43,721 bases of DNA from Lachnospiraceae bacterium AC3007 (GTDB lineage Bacteria > Bacillota > Clostridia > Lachnospirales > Lachnospiraceae): positions 1 to 43,721 of the forward strand of contig JHYK01000024.1 in assembly GCA_000621405.1 (NCBI GenBank). Reading direction: 5' to 3'. Below the pieces are notes generated by a model, which was given only the letters and a program-made list of their open reading frames with translations, did not search any database and was not told the origin of the DNA. Both the position numbers and the translations under genes were made by a program. Shown piece by piece: positions 8,269 through 15,153 of this stretch (position 1 is its first letter; the number at the start of each line of letters is the position of its first letter).

Positions 8269-8433
8269 TGTACCCATAAAAATGGACACTAGTCCTTTCT
8301 GAAAACTCAGTTTTCGGACACGCTTTTTGAGGCGTATCCCCGTAAACTGGACACGGGCTATAATGAAACCCCTGTTTTCTGGACACAGGTTTTTCTCACT
8401 TGGTATAATCCAATTCACCAAGGAGGTAACTCA

Positions 8434-8862
8434 ATGATACCCAAACGCAGAATGTCCAGATTCACCGATGAGGAGGTGGAAATACTAAAAGCAAATCCAT
8501 TTACCAGTAAAGTGGATCATCGGCACATTTGGTTCACGCTTGAATTTCAAAACATTTTTTTGTCACGTTACGAAGCTGGAGACACCGCAATAGAGATATT
8601 TACCACCTTGGGATATGACGTCTCCATCTTGGGCCCAAATCGCGTTTATGGCTTTCCCAGACGTCTTTATGACCGCCTTGGAAGTGGTCGGGAACTCATT
8701 GAGTATAATGGCACTTCAAAGGCTCCTGAGCCTATAAATGTTGATTATAACACAATGCCTTCCCAACAGGCAGTTTCATCCATGCAACGCGAACTAACAT
8801 ACCTTCGTCAGCAGGTTGAGTTCCTAAAAAAAATTACCGAGCTGGACAAAGAGCAAAAGTAG
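8434..8862 (+). CDS. IS3-family transposase OrfA (HTH protein)
   Basis: A 142-residue protein with an N-terminal DNA-binding region and a C-terminal leucine-zipper-like helix (MQRELTYLRQQVEFLKKI), the standard layout of IS3 OrfA, which binds the element ends and supplies the N-terminal part of the OrfAB fusion transposase. A strong ribosome binding site (AAGGAGG) precedes the ATG. The frame ends at 8862, eleven bases before the orfB ATG. Just upstream of its end lies a run of eight A residues where a -1 shift would enter the orfB frame. Confidence 0.9.
   Translation: MIPKRRMSRFTDEEVEILKANPFTSKVDHRHIWFTLEFQNIFLSRYEAGDTAIEIFTTLGYDVSILGPNRVYGFPRRLYDRLGSGRELIEYNGTSKAPEPINVDYNTMPSQQAVSSMQRELTYLRQQVEFLKKITELDKEQK
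8826..8833 (+). other. Putative -1 programmed frameshift site
   Basis: A run of eight A residues. The orfB frame is the -1 frame relative to orfA and stays open from this run to the orfB ATG at 8874 with no stop codon, so slippage here would give an OrfAB fusion. This is the usual expression mode in the IS3 family. Confidence 0.65.
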
Positions 8863-8873
8863 GCGCTCTGCTG

Positions 8874-9821
8874 ATGGATAAATCAAGCGTAAAATTTGAA
8901 ATCATACACGAGATTATTTCTCGTGAAGATAACGTCCAAAATGTCAAAGAGCTCTGTGCAATAGCCGGTGTATCCAGATCAGGCTACTACAACTGGGTAG
9001 CTTCCGCCGATAAAAGAGCCGAGCGAGAAGCAGCTGATCAAGCCAATTTTAAGATGATTCTTGATGCCTACAAATTCAGAGGATACGACAAAGGCATTCG
9101 AGGAATTAACATGCGATTGCTCCATTTGGATCCACCGATTGTTATGAATCTTAAAAAAATACGGCGTTTAATGCACAAATATGGTCTTTTCTGTCCTGTT
9201 CGAAAGGCAAACCCTTACCGACGTATGGCAAGGGCCATGAAAACCGATGCTGTCTTCGACAACATCCTCAACCGTGAATTCAAGGAACACGGACCACGAA
9301 AGGTGCTGCTAACTGATATTACATACATTCCATACTGCGGTATATTCTGCTATCTATCTGTCATAATCGACGGTTGTACAAAGCAGGTACTATCCTATGT
9401 TCTCAGCAAATCGCTGGAACTGGATTTTGTCCTTGATACCGTGAATGGATTGATTGATAATCACGGCATCTCCCTTGATTCAGAAACGCTTATCCACAGC
9501 GATCAAGGATGTCATTACACAAGCAAAAAGTTTCGTCAGATTATCAAGGATTCCGGCCTTCGTCAATCAATGTCGAGAAGAGGAAACTGCTGGGATAACG
9601 CCCCGCAAGAAAGCTTCTTCGGTCACATGAAGGACGAGATCGGAACCAGGATTAAAACTTCTACATCCTTTGATGAAGTAAAGACCATCATCGATGATTG
9701 GATGGATTACTACAACAAGGATCGATATCAGTGGCAGCTGGCAAAACTATCACCGGATGAATACTATAACTACCTTATTTCCGGTGATTACCCGCTACAG
9801 AGGGTGCCAAACAAAATATAA
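8874..9821 (+). CDS. IS3-family transposase OrfB (DDE catalytic part)
   Basis: A 315-residue rve-type integrase-fold protein. It has an HTH_21-like region in the first hundred residues (VSRSGYYNWV, RGINMRLLH) and the DDE triad in the contexts LLTDITYI (Asp148), IHSDQGCHYTS (Asp210) and NAPQESFFGHMKDE (Glu246). All catalytic residues are present and the length is normal, so the element may be active. It is probably made mainly as an OrfAB fusion by -1 frameshifting at the upstream A-run; the ATG at 8874 has no good ribosome binding site. Confidence 0.92.
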   Translation: MDKSSVKFEIIHEIISREDNVQNVKELCAIAGVSRSGYYNWVASADKRAEREAADQANFKMILDAYKFRGYDKGIRGINMRLLHLDPPIVMNLKKIRRLMHKYGLFCPVRKANPYRRMARAMKTDAVFDNILNREFKEHGPRKVLLTDITYIPYCGIFCYLSVIIDGCTKQVLSYVLSKSLELDFVLDTVNGLIDNHGISLDSETLIHSDQGCHYTSKKFRQIIKDSGLRQSMSRRGNCWDNAPQESFFGHMKDEIGTRIKTSTSFDEVKTIIDDWMDYYNKDRYQWQLAKLSPDEYYNYLISGDYPLQRVPNKI

Positions 9822-9902
9822 TAATATCAAGGTGCGAAGAACTTGTACTCCTACTGGTCTACTTGTTTTCAAAGTGTCCTTGACATGGGGAACACTTTAT
9901 GA

Positions 9903-9977
9903 ATGCCGGGCAAAAAGCCTGTAAAAAAACTTCGCGAGGCCAATCTGTCCAAGTGGACCGCCCTGTTTCAGGAATAG
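9903..9977 (+). pseudogene. IS66-type OrfA remnant, N-terminal 24 codons
   Basis: ATG at 9903 gives a short peptide whose core KKLREANLSKWTALFQ resembles the beginning of IS66 OrfA proteins (the LREARLQEW pattern). It stops at 9975-9977 and lies eight bases after the IS3 right end. Together with the TnpC tail 60 bases on, it looks like the left edge of a collapsed IS66 element. Confidence 0.35.
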
Positions 9978-10037
9978 CTGCATATGGGTCTGTCGAACCG
10001 GAGCCTGCGATTTGGAACACCCGATATTGATATATAA

Positions 10038-10193
10038 CTACCAGTCATCCGGCTTAGGTTATTTGATTACTTGGAATATACTCTGGATCAGCTTGTAAAA
10101 CATGCTGATGATATCGATTACACCTTACTCCAGGATCTTCTCCCCTGGTCGGACTATGTTCAGGAACACTTCCATAGTTCCCCAAAATCCTAA
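10038..10193 (+). pseudogene. IS66 transposase (TnpC) C-terminal remnant
   Basis: An open frame reading RLFDYLEYTLDQLVKHADDI then DYTLLQDLLPWSDYVQEHF and ending at TAA 10191-10193 matches the conserved C-terminal tail of IS66 TnpC proteins (the DLLPWS motif). A stop at 10035-10037 closes it upstream, so nearly all of the transposase gene is missing. It is a relic with no function of its own. Confidence 0.6.
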
Positions 10194-10287
10194 TTCATTT
10201 TTCTTAGTTTAGATATGAAAAGGCGATAAATGACTGAATTTGGCCATCTACTGTGCACATGTTAATACATTATGATTATACTTCACC

Positions 10288-10731
10288 TCACTCAAGAATT
10301 AGTTCTTTGATGGGTATAATACCATTCTGAACTGCCGCTCTGTACTGTTTGGAATTCTTGAGAATGTCAAATTTACTTATATATATCCACGTGAAGCATC
10401 TAGAATTAGCTTTGATATCATATAATGGCTTCCCCTCTTGTGATAGCCATTCTTTCAACCATTTCAGTTTTTTCAATACAGTATTCACTTCACTGGTATA
10501 TGCAGGGTGAATCTCGACAAAATAAGCAAAATCTCTGTAGCCAAATGAATAGTCCCATCTATTCTGATTAGGATAACAATTTTCTAGTGATTTATCTATA
10601 TTAATACTACCACCCAATTTGCTACTATCCGAAACCTTTACGTATTTCGCATCGCCTTTCATCGCCCTAAGGCCAGAAAAACACTTCAAGTCCGTATTAT
10701 TTATTTTATTTACCGCCTTCTTAAATGTCAT
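10288..10731 (-). CDS. 147-residue partner of the AAA ATPase, possible effector
   Basis: A soluble basic protein that starts five bases after the ATPase gene, so the two are an operon. I do not recognise its family. It contains an aromatic-rich segment WDYSFGYRDFAYFVEIHPA (about residues 59-77) followed by a helix VNTVLKKLKWLKEWLSQEG and a C-terminal WIYISKFDIL. The FVEIHPA strand after a conserved-looking aspartate-containing loop could be part of a PD-(D/E)XK-like or other small nuclease fold, but no complete catalytic set can be named. By analogy with OLD-like ATPase plus effector pairs in phage defence, it may be the effector or target-recognition subunit. That role is inference from gene order only. 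Confidence 0.55.
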   Translation of the reverse strand: MTFKKAVNKINNTDLKCFSGLRAMKGDAKYVKVSDSSKLGGSINIDKSLENCYPNQNRWDYSFGYRDFAYFVEIHPAYTSEVNTVLKKLKWLKEWLSQEGKPLYDIKANSRCFTWIYISKFDILKNSKQYRAAVQNGIIPIKELILE

Positions 10732-10736
10732 AACTT

Positions 10737-11918
10737 TTATACCAATTCCGAATATTTAAGCACAATATCATTAGCCCTTCCAGAAAACGATGACAAGCCC
10801 CCCCATTCAGCTATAGTATCATTAGTGCTACCAGCATCAAGAGATGAGATGTCTATTGAGCTAACTCCTCCCCCATTCCTACCTGGACTAAAGTAGTATG
10901 TATTAATCTTCTTACTATATAAACTATCAAATAAAGCAGCTACGGTGCTTCCATCTTTTACCTCAAATAAATCAAGCATAGCTTTTCTAAAGTCTGAACA
11001 CTCTAATTTCCTAAGAATATTAAAAGCCCAAGAAAACTCCAGCAAAATTGTCGAATGCGTCGATATAATTACCCTATAACCAGCTTTCATTAGGTCAATT
11101 ATTTGCAATACTATCGATAGGATTGCCCTAGGATGTAGCCCCATTTCAGGTTCTTCTATTATTACGGTACTATAATTGCCCGAATTCATTATTTTGTTAG
11201 GAACTCCTGAAAGGCAATAAAAAGACAAAAGCAAAGGCAAGAACTCCTTCTGTCCAGCACTCCAAGCCATAAATGGTATAAGTGCTCCGGCTGTCTCAAG
11301 TTTCATTTTTCTTTGTCCGGATTCTACGTCAAGCACTACACGCGATCCATGAAATATTGACTCATTTATCCTTTTCTTCATCTGACCTTTAAGTCTGTTT
11401 TTCATGGGAAAGATTACTTCCGGGCTTCCTAATCCCCCTTGTACAAGTATTCTCATGGTTTCGCTAAAGTTCCTTAATACATATGGAGTTGAAATGTCAA
11501 ACTCCATAAAGTTCTTTGTACGCCCATCGTCAATACTCATAATTCTTTGAGCTGGCACATAAAATATCCTTTCACTCTTTGTTTTTTCCAAAGAAGCTGG
11601 TGTGGATAATCTCATTACGAGATTCTTTCCTTCATTTTCCTGTCCATTATCTAGTGAAACTTTTGTAGTACTAGTTATTATATTTCCCATTCCCTCGCCA
11701 AAATATGCTTCTATGATATTTTTAGAGTTATATTTGTTTACTATATAATTATATTTCTTTAATGTTTCAAGGACGTGATTTCTATCAACATAGAGTTTAA
11801 ACATTTCTAGAAATAAACTCTTTCCACTGGCTTGGGGTCCGATAAGTATGGTCAGATCCCCAAATCTAATATCCGCTTTTTTAATTGGGCCAAAACTCTC
11901 AAGTCTAAAACTGTTCAT
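10737..11918 (-). CDS. OLD/AAA_21-like ABC-type ATPase, defence-associated
   Basis: A 393-residue ATPase of the SMC/Rad50-like class found in OLD, Septu, retron and Abi systems. The Walker A motif is GPQASGKS (27-34), a signature-like WSAGQKE lies at 219-225, Walker B is IIEEPEMGLHP (253-263) and the switch histidine is in STHS (286-289). It has no TOPRIM domain at the C-terminus, unlike full OLD nucleases, and no long coiled coil, so an effector must come from elsewhere, most simply the 147-residue protein encoded next. AAAGGA lies upstream of the ATG. The start is only 40 bases from repeat block X, which also precedes the DUF4258/YgiT operon. A defence role is inferred from family and context; housekeeping AAA_21 proteins also exist. 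Confidence 0.75.
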   Translation of the reverse strand: MNSFRLESFGPIKKADIRFGDLTILIGPQASGKSLFLEMFKLYVDRNHVLETLKKYNYIVNKYNSKNIIEAYFGEGMGNIITSTTKVSLDNGQENEGKNLVMRLSTPASLEKTKSERIFYVPAQRIMSIDDGRTKNFMEFDISTPYVLRNFSETMRILVQGGLGSPEVIFPMKNRLKGQMKKRINESIFHGSRVVLDVESGQRKMKLETAGALIPFMAWSAGQKEFLPLLLSFYCLSGVPNKIMNSGNYSTVIIEEPEMGLHPRAILSIVLQIIDLMKAGYRVIISTHSTILLEFSWAFNILRKLECSDFRKAMLDLFEVKDGSTVAALFDSLYSKKINTYYFSPGRNGGGVSSIDISSLDAGSTNDTIAEWGGLSSFSGRANDIVLKYSELV

Positions 11919-11958
11919 GTGTTAGATAATCCTTTCTAAAATAACTTATATATCTCGG

Positions 11959-12023
11959 GTGATCACTTTCTGCCCTCACAGGTTCACTCTTGCCTCTTTA
12001 TTCTGCTAAGCTGCTCCCTTTGT
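11959..12023. repeat. Repeat block X, copy B
   Basis: About 65 bp beginning GTGATCACTTTCTGC that match 13142-13207 at roughly three positions in four, in the same order and nearly the same length. It lies immediately upstream of the AAA ATPase gene on the minus strand and upstream of the GT87 remnant on the plus strand, so it may be a shared divergent control region. Confidence 0.7.
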
Positions 12024-12090
12024 TTCCTCTTTGATCTATTTCTTCTTTACATCCATCACATAGATATGATACTCTTCTTGTCGCTGTTGT

Positions 12091-12378
12091 TTGTTTTATG
12101 TTTTTGGTTTTATGACGAAATTCGCTTATATTTACTTAATCTCTACTTTGATCTGTCTAGTAGTTCTTATCGGGCAGTTTGTTTCAAGCCGCGGAGAGTA
12201 CGGGAAGTACTTCTTCTGGAGAGATGAAGCCGATACCGGCATGGACTTTGTGAACTGTCTTGCTGAGGCAATTGATGGGGATCCATACTCAGGATACGGA
12301 TCATCTTACCCTTCTGTTGCAAGCGCCTACTTTTATGCTCTGCAGAGCGTTCAATCACGGGGACGGTTCTTTGATTGA
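12091..12378 (+). pseudogene. GT87-like gene remnant (internal deletion of the 2372 gene)
   Basis: The first 80 or so codons repeat those of the gene at 2372 (FFWRDEADTGMDFVNCLAEA, YPSVASAYFYALQS), after which the sequence jumps at 12350 to DNA matching 3619 onwards. About 1 kb present in the intact copy is missing. In the intact copy the two break points share AGTGT (2606-2610 and 3616-3620), suggesting deletion at a short homology. The frame then reads out of phase into the palindromic elements and stops at 12376-12378. Homology begins at 12037. Confidence 0.85.
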
Positions 12379-12427
12379 TTTTTCAAGTCAAGACGGTTCA
12401 ATCACGGGGACGGTTCTCTGATTGAAC
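12350..12427. repeat. Two tandem GGGACGGTTCT-type elements, copy B
   Basis: The same tandem pair as at 3621-3697, with arms TCAATCA/TGATTGA and GTTCAATCA/TGATTGAAC, both cores reading GGGGACGGTTCT in the same orientation as copy A. Confidence 0.85.
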
Positions 12428-12563
12428 TTGTGGGTAGGCTTTGCCACCGGGCGTCTTTGACCTCCGTAAAACAGGCTTCGATCTGACTGCCGGACATGGT
12501 TCAGGGCGCCCCGGTATCCGCTGACATGTAGGGCATTTTAACCCTACAATTTTACCATAATAT
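12396..12563. repeat. Repeat block Z, copy B (truncated)
   Basis: Matches 3666 to about 3833 with more mismatches and small length changes than copy C, then stops at TTTTACCATAATAT where the YgiT gene's 3' end begins. The GTAGGG/CCCTAC inverted pair is retained (12528-12547); the downstream CGATAGT hairpin is absent. Confidence 0.8.
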
Positions 12564-12794
12564 CTATGCTGCGGCTTTCTCAAAATCTACAACAGTAAAC
12601 TCCTGCATCAGATTCTTAACCTTCTCGGTAATTATCTCGATTTTTTTAACCACATCTCCTGTATAAAAGATTTCATCACACTCTTCGCACTTATAACACG
12701 GAATATTTCTGATAACCAGTACTCCAAAGCCAAGTTCGATTGCTTCTGTTGTTGTACTGTAAAATGCTTCTTTTCCACATTTCATACACTTCAT
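12564..12794 (-). CDS. YgiT-type zinc-finger antitoxin
   Basis: A 76-residue protein with a zinc-binding N-terminus: CMKCGKEA at 3-10 and CYKCEECDE around 34-42. This is the MqsA-like YgiT domain; the family is known as the antitoxin or regulator paired with DUF4258 toxins. I start it at 12794 because AAGGAGG lies 7 bases upstream and because ATGA then overlaps the stop of the preceding gene, giving coupled translation. The C-terminal helical part (VVKKIEIITEKVKNLMQEF) is short and lacks the extra DNA-binding HTH domain of full MqsA, so it may regulate only with a partner. Its 3' end abuts repeat block Z. Confidence 0.85.
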   Translation of the reverse strand: MKCMKCGKEAFYSTTTEAIELGFGVLVIRNIPCYKCEECDEIFYTGDVVKKIEIITEKVKNLMQEFTVVDFEKAAA

Positions 12795-13108
12795 TTTAGT
12801 TCCTCCTTTCTGGATTTCCAATCATTATCCCATTTCAAAGGATCCGGGATATACGCTGTAATAATATAAATATATCCTTCATTAATGCTTGCTACTACAT
12901 GAATGCTTTTTTCATCCGATCTTCCTAAAATCAGACAACTTGGAAACGGAAAATCATTCTTATACTGCTCTATGACTTCACCGCTATCTATAACACTACA
13001 CACATCGTCAATTCCTATTCCTCGTTCTTCGAATCGTTTTCGACTATGCTGCGTTATTATCATTTTTTCTATTTGGTTAAGCTCTCTAAAGTCTTCTATT
13101 CTATACAT
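12791..13108 (-). CDS. DUF4258 toxin-like protein
   Basis: A 105-residue protein of the DUF4258 family, RelE/MqsR-fold ribonuclease-like toxins usually encoded next to a YgiT zinc-finger protein. The visible family pattern is ITQHSRKRFEERGI (about 19-32), a central DVCSVIDSGEVIEQY, and the C-terminal VVASINEGYIYIITAYIPD followed by a Trp-containing tail. I chose the ATG at 13108 because TTGGAG lies just upstream and family similarity begins there; an upstream ATG at 13162 has no ribosome binding site. It overlaps the antitoxin gene by four bases. The operon sits between repeat blocks Z copy B and X/Z copy C, which marks it as an exchangeable insert. Confidence 0.85.
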   Translation of the reverse strand: MYRIEDFRELNQIEKMIITQHSRKRFEERGIGIDDVCSVIDSGEVIEQYKNDFPFPSCLILGRSDEKSIHVVASINEGYIYIITAYIPDPLKWDNDWKSRKEELK

Positions 13109-13141
13109 ATCGAACTCCAATAATTTCGGTTCTTCTCCCGC

Positions 13142-13207
13142 GTGATCACTTTCTGCTCCCACCCGTTCACTTGTGCCTGTTTCTACTGCTAAGTTTCTCC
13201 CGTTTGT
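13142..13207. repeat. Repeat block X, copy C
   Basis: Matches 11959-12023, sharing GTGATCACTTTCTGC, GTTCACT, CTGCTAAG and CTCCC..TTTGT in order. It lies 33 bases upstream of the DUF4258 start, in the same orientation relative to that operon as copy B has to the AAA operon. Confidence 0.7.
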
Positions 13208-13237
13208 TCAATCAGAGAACTGTCCCCATGATTGAAC
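13206..13237. repeat. GGGACAGTTCT element inverted relative to copies A and B
   Basis: Arms GTTCAATCA (13206-13214) and TGATTGAAC (13229-13237) are in the same places as in copy A, but the 14-base centre is the reverse complement of copy A's centre with one mismatch. The flanking DNA on the right is collinear with copy A at a constant offset. Confidence 0.9.
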
Positions 13238-13499
13238 TAATAGACAGGCTTCGCCACCTGGCGTCTTTGACCTCCGTAAAACAGGCTTCGTTCTGACTGC
13301 CCGACAGGGTTCAGGGCGCCCTAGGCGTCCACTGATATGTAGGGCATTTTAACCCTACAATTTTACCATAATATGGGGTGTTGGGCAAAAGACAGAGGGA
13401 CGGTTCTTTTTCTTTAATACCCAGGCTAATATACGTCCGCCCTCGAACTTTATGTCAACCGATAGTCCTCGACTATCGATTAATATCCTTGCTCTGCTT
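13206..13499. repeat. Repeat block Z, copy C
   Basis: Collinear with 3666-3959 without gaps and about 97 percent identical outside the inverted element. It keeps the GTAGGG/CCCTAC pair, the CGATAGT/ACTATCG hairpin (13460-13478) and a further GACAGAGGGACGGTTCT core at 13391. Homology stops at GCTCTGCTT as in copy A. Confidence 0.85.
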
Positions 13500-13902
13500 G
13501 ATTACAGAAATATCCGGCGGATACGATTCAATGAAGCAGTGCAAGGGAACACAGTTTGCAATGCGCAAAACGAGCGTAGAGCCGCATTCAGGGAATCGAT
13601 CCTCCTAGGCTTTCAAACTAAAGCCGTATTTGGGCTGCTTCATTACATATTCCTGGAAACCCATCTGTATCATTCTGATTCATTTACTCGGGAATTTCAA
13701 ACCGTTTTTTCTATTCTTTTCGTTCTTCTTGTGCGTATCATTTGATACGCTTTTCGATATATTCATACCGTTCAAATGCTATTGTACCCAAAGTGTACCC
13801 AAAATATATATATTTCAGTCCATCCTTTCTTTTTATTATGTGCATTCATAGAGCTAAGTCTTCAGATACTATTTCCCTTCTGATCTATATACCCAACTGA
13901 TT
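13500..13902. other. Gene-free region with palindrome and direct repeats
   Basis: No supported gene. It contains a perfect 8-bp palindrome GCGTATCA/TGATACGC with a 2-base loop (13733-13750) and two direct copies of TGTACCCAAA (13783-13792 and 13794-13803). Such direct repeats beside a palindrome resemble arm and core sites of tyrosine recombinases, but no integrase is present, so this may be a relic of a departed element. Confidence 0.4.
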
Positions 13903-14142
13903 CTAAACATCAAGCAATCTATATGGATTTCCGGCCAATTCCTCCTTTAATATATCAAGCACGGATTCTCGTGATTCCAGATAAAGATCCGTTCCTTCAT
14001 CCATCAAAGCAGCATATACTGTTGTCTTGATCAAGAATTCGACAGCCTCATCTCTGGAACAGCCTTTATCATTCATAATATATTCCACCAGAAATGCGGC
14101 TATATTACGCATAGCTTTTTTCTGATCTGCTCCCGTAATCAT
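13903..14142 (-). CDS. 79-residue hypothetical protein, last gene of the DUF3791/DUF3990 module
   Basis: An acidic helical protein (MITGADQKKAMRNIAAFLVE...) without membrane segments or a domain I can name. Its ATG overlaps the stop of the preceding damaged gene by one base (TAATG), so it belongs to the same transcript. Proteins of similar size and character often follow DUF3990 genes in Lachnospiraceae, which suggests an accessory or immunity role for the toxin-like DUF3990 protein. It looks intact even though its upstream partner is not. Confidence 0.55.
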   Translation of the reverse strand: MITGADQKKAMRNIAAFLVEYIMNDKGCSRDEAVEFLIKTTVYAALMDEGTDLYLESRESVLDILKEELAGNPYRLLDV

Positions 14143-14605
14143 TATCCAATCACCTGCCTTTTCACCTTATCAAAGCTCAGAGTCTTTACAGCCTCCTGTG
14201 TCCTGAAAAAATACTGTTTTGGCAGATTCTCCGGCTTTAATTCAGCAATCACTTTCTCGCACACTTCGTCAGAATATCCTGATGCTTCCAATTCATCATA
14301 ATACTCATTGATTATTGTAGTTGTTTCAGCATCCGCAGTGGGAGCGATCACTATGTCATAATCATGTGTGCAACCATCGCACTTACGATTCTGAAGAATA
14401 AATCTCAACCAATCTTTATCCCTTTTTTATTCTTAAGAAAGCTTTGGCGCTTTTCCGCAATGCTCTTATTTCTGATGGCAAGTCTCTCAGCATGTGAAGG
14501 AACTGCCGTAGCATAAAAACCTTTGCCAAAATCCTTATAACCCTTCCCGGCTGTAACATCTATGCTATCAAACTCATATATTGTCCCATGATACAAAGGT
14601 TTCAA
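14142..14605 (-). pseudogene. DUF3990 (ADP-ribosyltransferase-like) gene with internal deletion and frameshift
   Basis: The N-terminal part, from a TTG at 14605, reads KPLYHGTIYEFDSID then KGYKDFGKGFYATAVPSHAE, the DUF3990 signature; the family has an ART-like fold and toxin-like contexts. It stops at 14405. The C-terminal part (WLRFILQNRKCDG, DYDIVIAPTADAETTTIINE, ELKPENLPKQYFF) continues in another frame to 14142. The middle of the domain that normally joins KNKK to WLRF is absent, so several dozen codons were deleted out of frame. The TTG start overlaps the stop of the DUF3791 gene (TTGA), indicating coupled translation of an antitoxin-first operon. The toxin is very probably inactive. Confidence 0.8.
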
Positions 14606-14826
14606 CTAACTCTACCTCCCTGCATTTCAATGTAATCCTGCAAGTCATCAATAATGCCCTGATTTCCGGTAGAATTATAGTTTTCATAGCAAACATCAAT
14701 ATAACTCAACACATCATATTTCTTAAACATATCTGATAGCTCGGAATATGTTTTCTTCCAAGCCTCTGCCAAAACCGGTATTAAAACCAGCTGCATATTG
14801 AGCACTTCTTTATCTCTCATACTCAT
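14602..14826 (-). CDS. DUF3791 protein, putative antitoxin-like partner
   Basis: A 74-residue protein with the DUF3791 pattern: a helical start, then ELSDMFKKYDVLSYIDVCYE (about 27-46) and the C-terminal STGNQGIIDDLQDYIEMQGG. DUF3791 genes commonly precede DUF3990 genes in Clostridia. Their coupling here by a 4-base overlap, upstream of the toxin-like gene, fits an antitoxin or chaperone role, which is inference from gene order. The gene looks intact although its DUF3990 partner is broken. Confidence 0.75.
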   Translation of the reverse strand: MSMRDKEVLNMQLVLIPVLAEAWKKTYSELSDMFKKYDVLSYIDVCYENYNSTGNQGIIDDLQDYIEMQGGRVS

Positions 14827-14853
14827 AGCAGAAGACCTCCTTAACCATCTTTA

Positions 14854-15048
14854 TCAAACGCTTGCTGTCTTTAACTGCTCTACATCTGCCTTAAATTCCA
14901 TAAGTTCCAGGACATACTCCGGCATTTTACGTTTTCCGGCTTCCCAATCGGTAACTGTCCTATACGGAATATTATAGTATTCGCAAAATTCCTTGCGATT
15001 CATCCCCATATCTGTTCGTAATTTCTTTATTTCACTTGCAGTATCCAT
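14854..15048 (-). CDS. XRE-type HTH regulator
   Basis: A small DNA-binding protein of about 64 residues. The HTH is clear: SEIKKLRTDMGMNRKEFCEY then NIPYRTVTDWEAGKRKMPEYV. The start is uncertain: the ATG at 15048 has GGTG six bases upstream, while an in-frame ATG at 15060 is almost on top of an AAGAGG. It heads the operon with the DUF3791, DUF3990 and 79-residue genes and probably autoregulates it. A promoter with TTGATG and TACTAT boxes lies directly upstream. Confidence 0.8.
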   Translation of the reverse strand: MDTASEIKKLRTDMGMNRKEFCEYYNIPYRTVTDWEAGKRKMPEYVLELMEFKADVEQLKTASV

Positions 15049-15077
15049 ATATTTCACCATACCTCTTCGTTTATAAT

Positions 15078-15106
15078 ATAGTATCACGTTTAACGCATTG
15101 CATCAA
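15078..15106 (-). promoter_or_regulatory. Promoter of the XRE/DUF3791/DUF3990 operon
   Basis: On the minus strand TTGATG (15101-15106) and TACTAT (15078-15083) are 17 bases apart, about 30 bases upstream of the regulator's start codon. Confidence 0.5.
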
Positions 15107-15153
15107 TACGTATTTAAAAATAGTAGATAGTGCAAGACATATGCCCGGTTCTT

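Larger units (their letters stand above)
8269..9894 (+). mobile_element. IS3-family insertion sequence
   Basis: A complete-looking element of about 1.6 kb with overlapping-frame orfA and orfB. I place the ends at imperfect inverted repeats: TGTACCCATAAAAATGGACA at the left and, read inward from the right, TGTTCCCCATGTCAAGGACA, each followed by CT. The ends begin with TG and finish with CA, as in the family. I see no direct target duplication flanking them, so the exact borders are less sure than the gene content. The element sits next to IS66 remnants. Confidence 0.7.

Noticed and set aside
3666-13499. Block Z copies as integron attC sites with gene cassettes.
   Set aside because: No integron integrase, no attC-type core sequences, and the genes are separated by long conserved repeats rather than short recombination sites.
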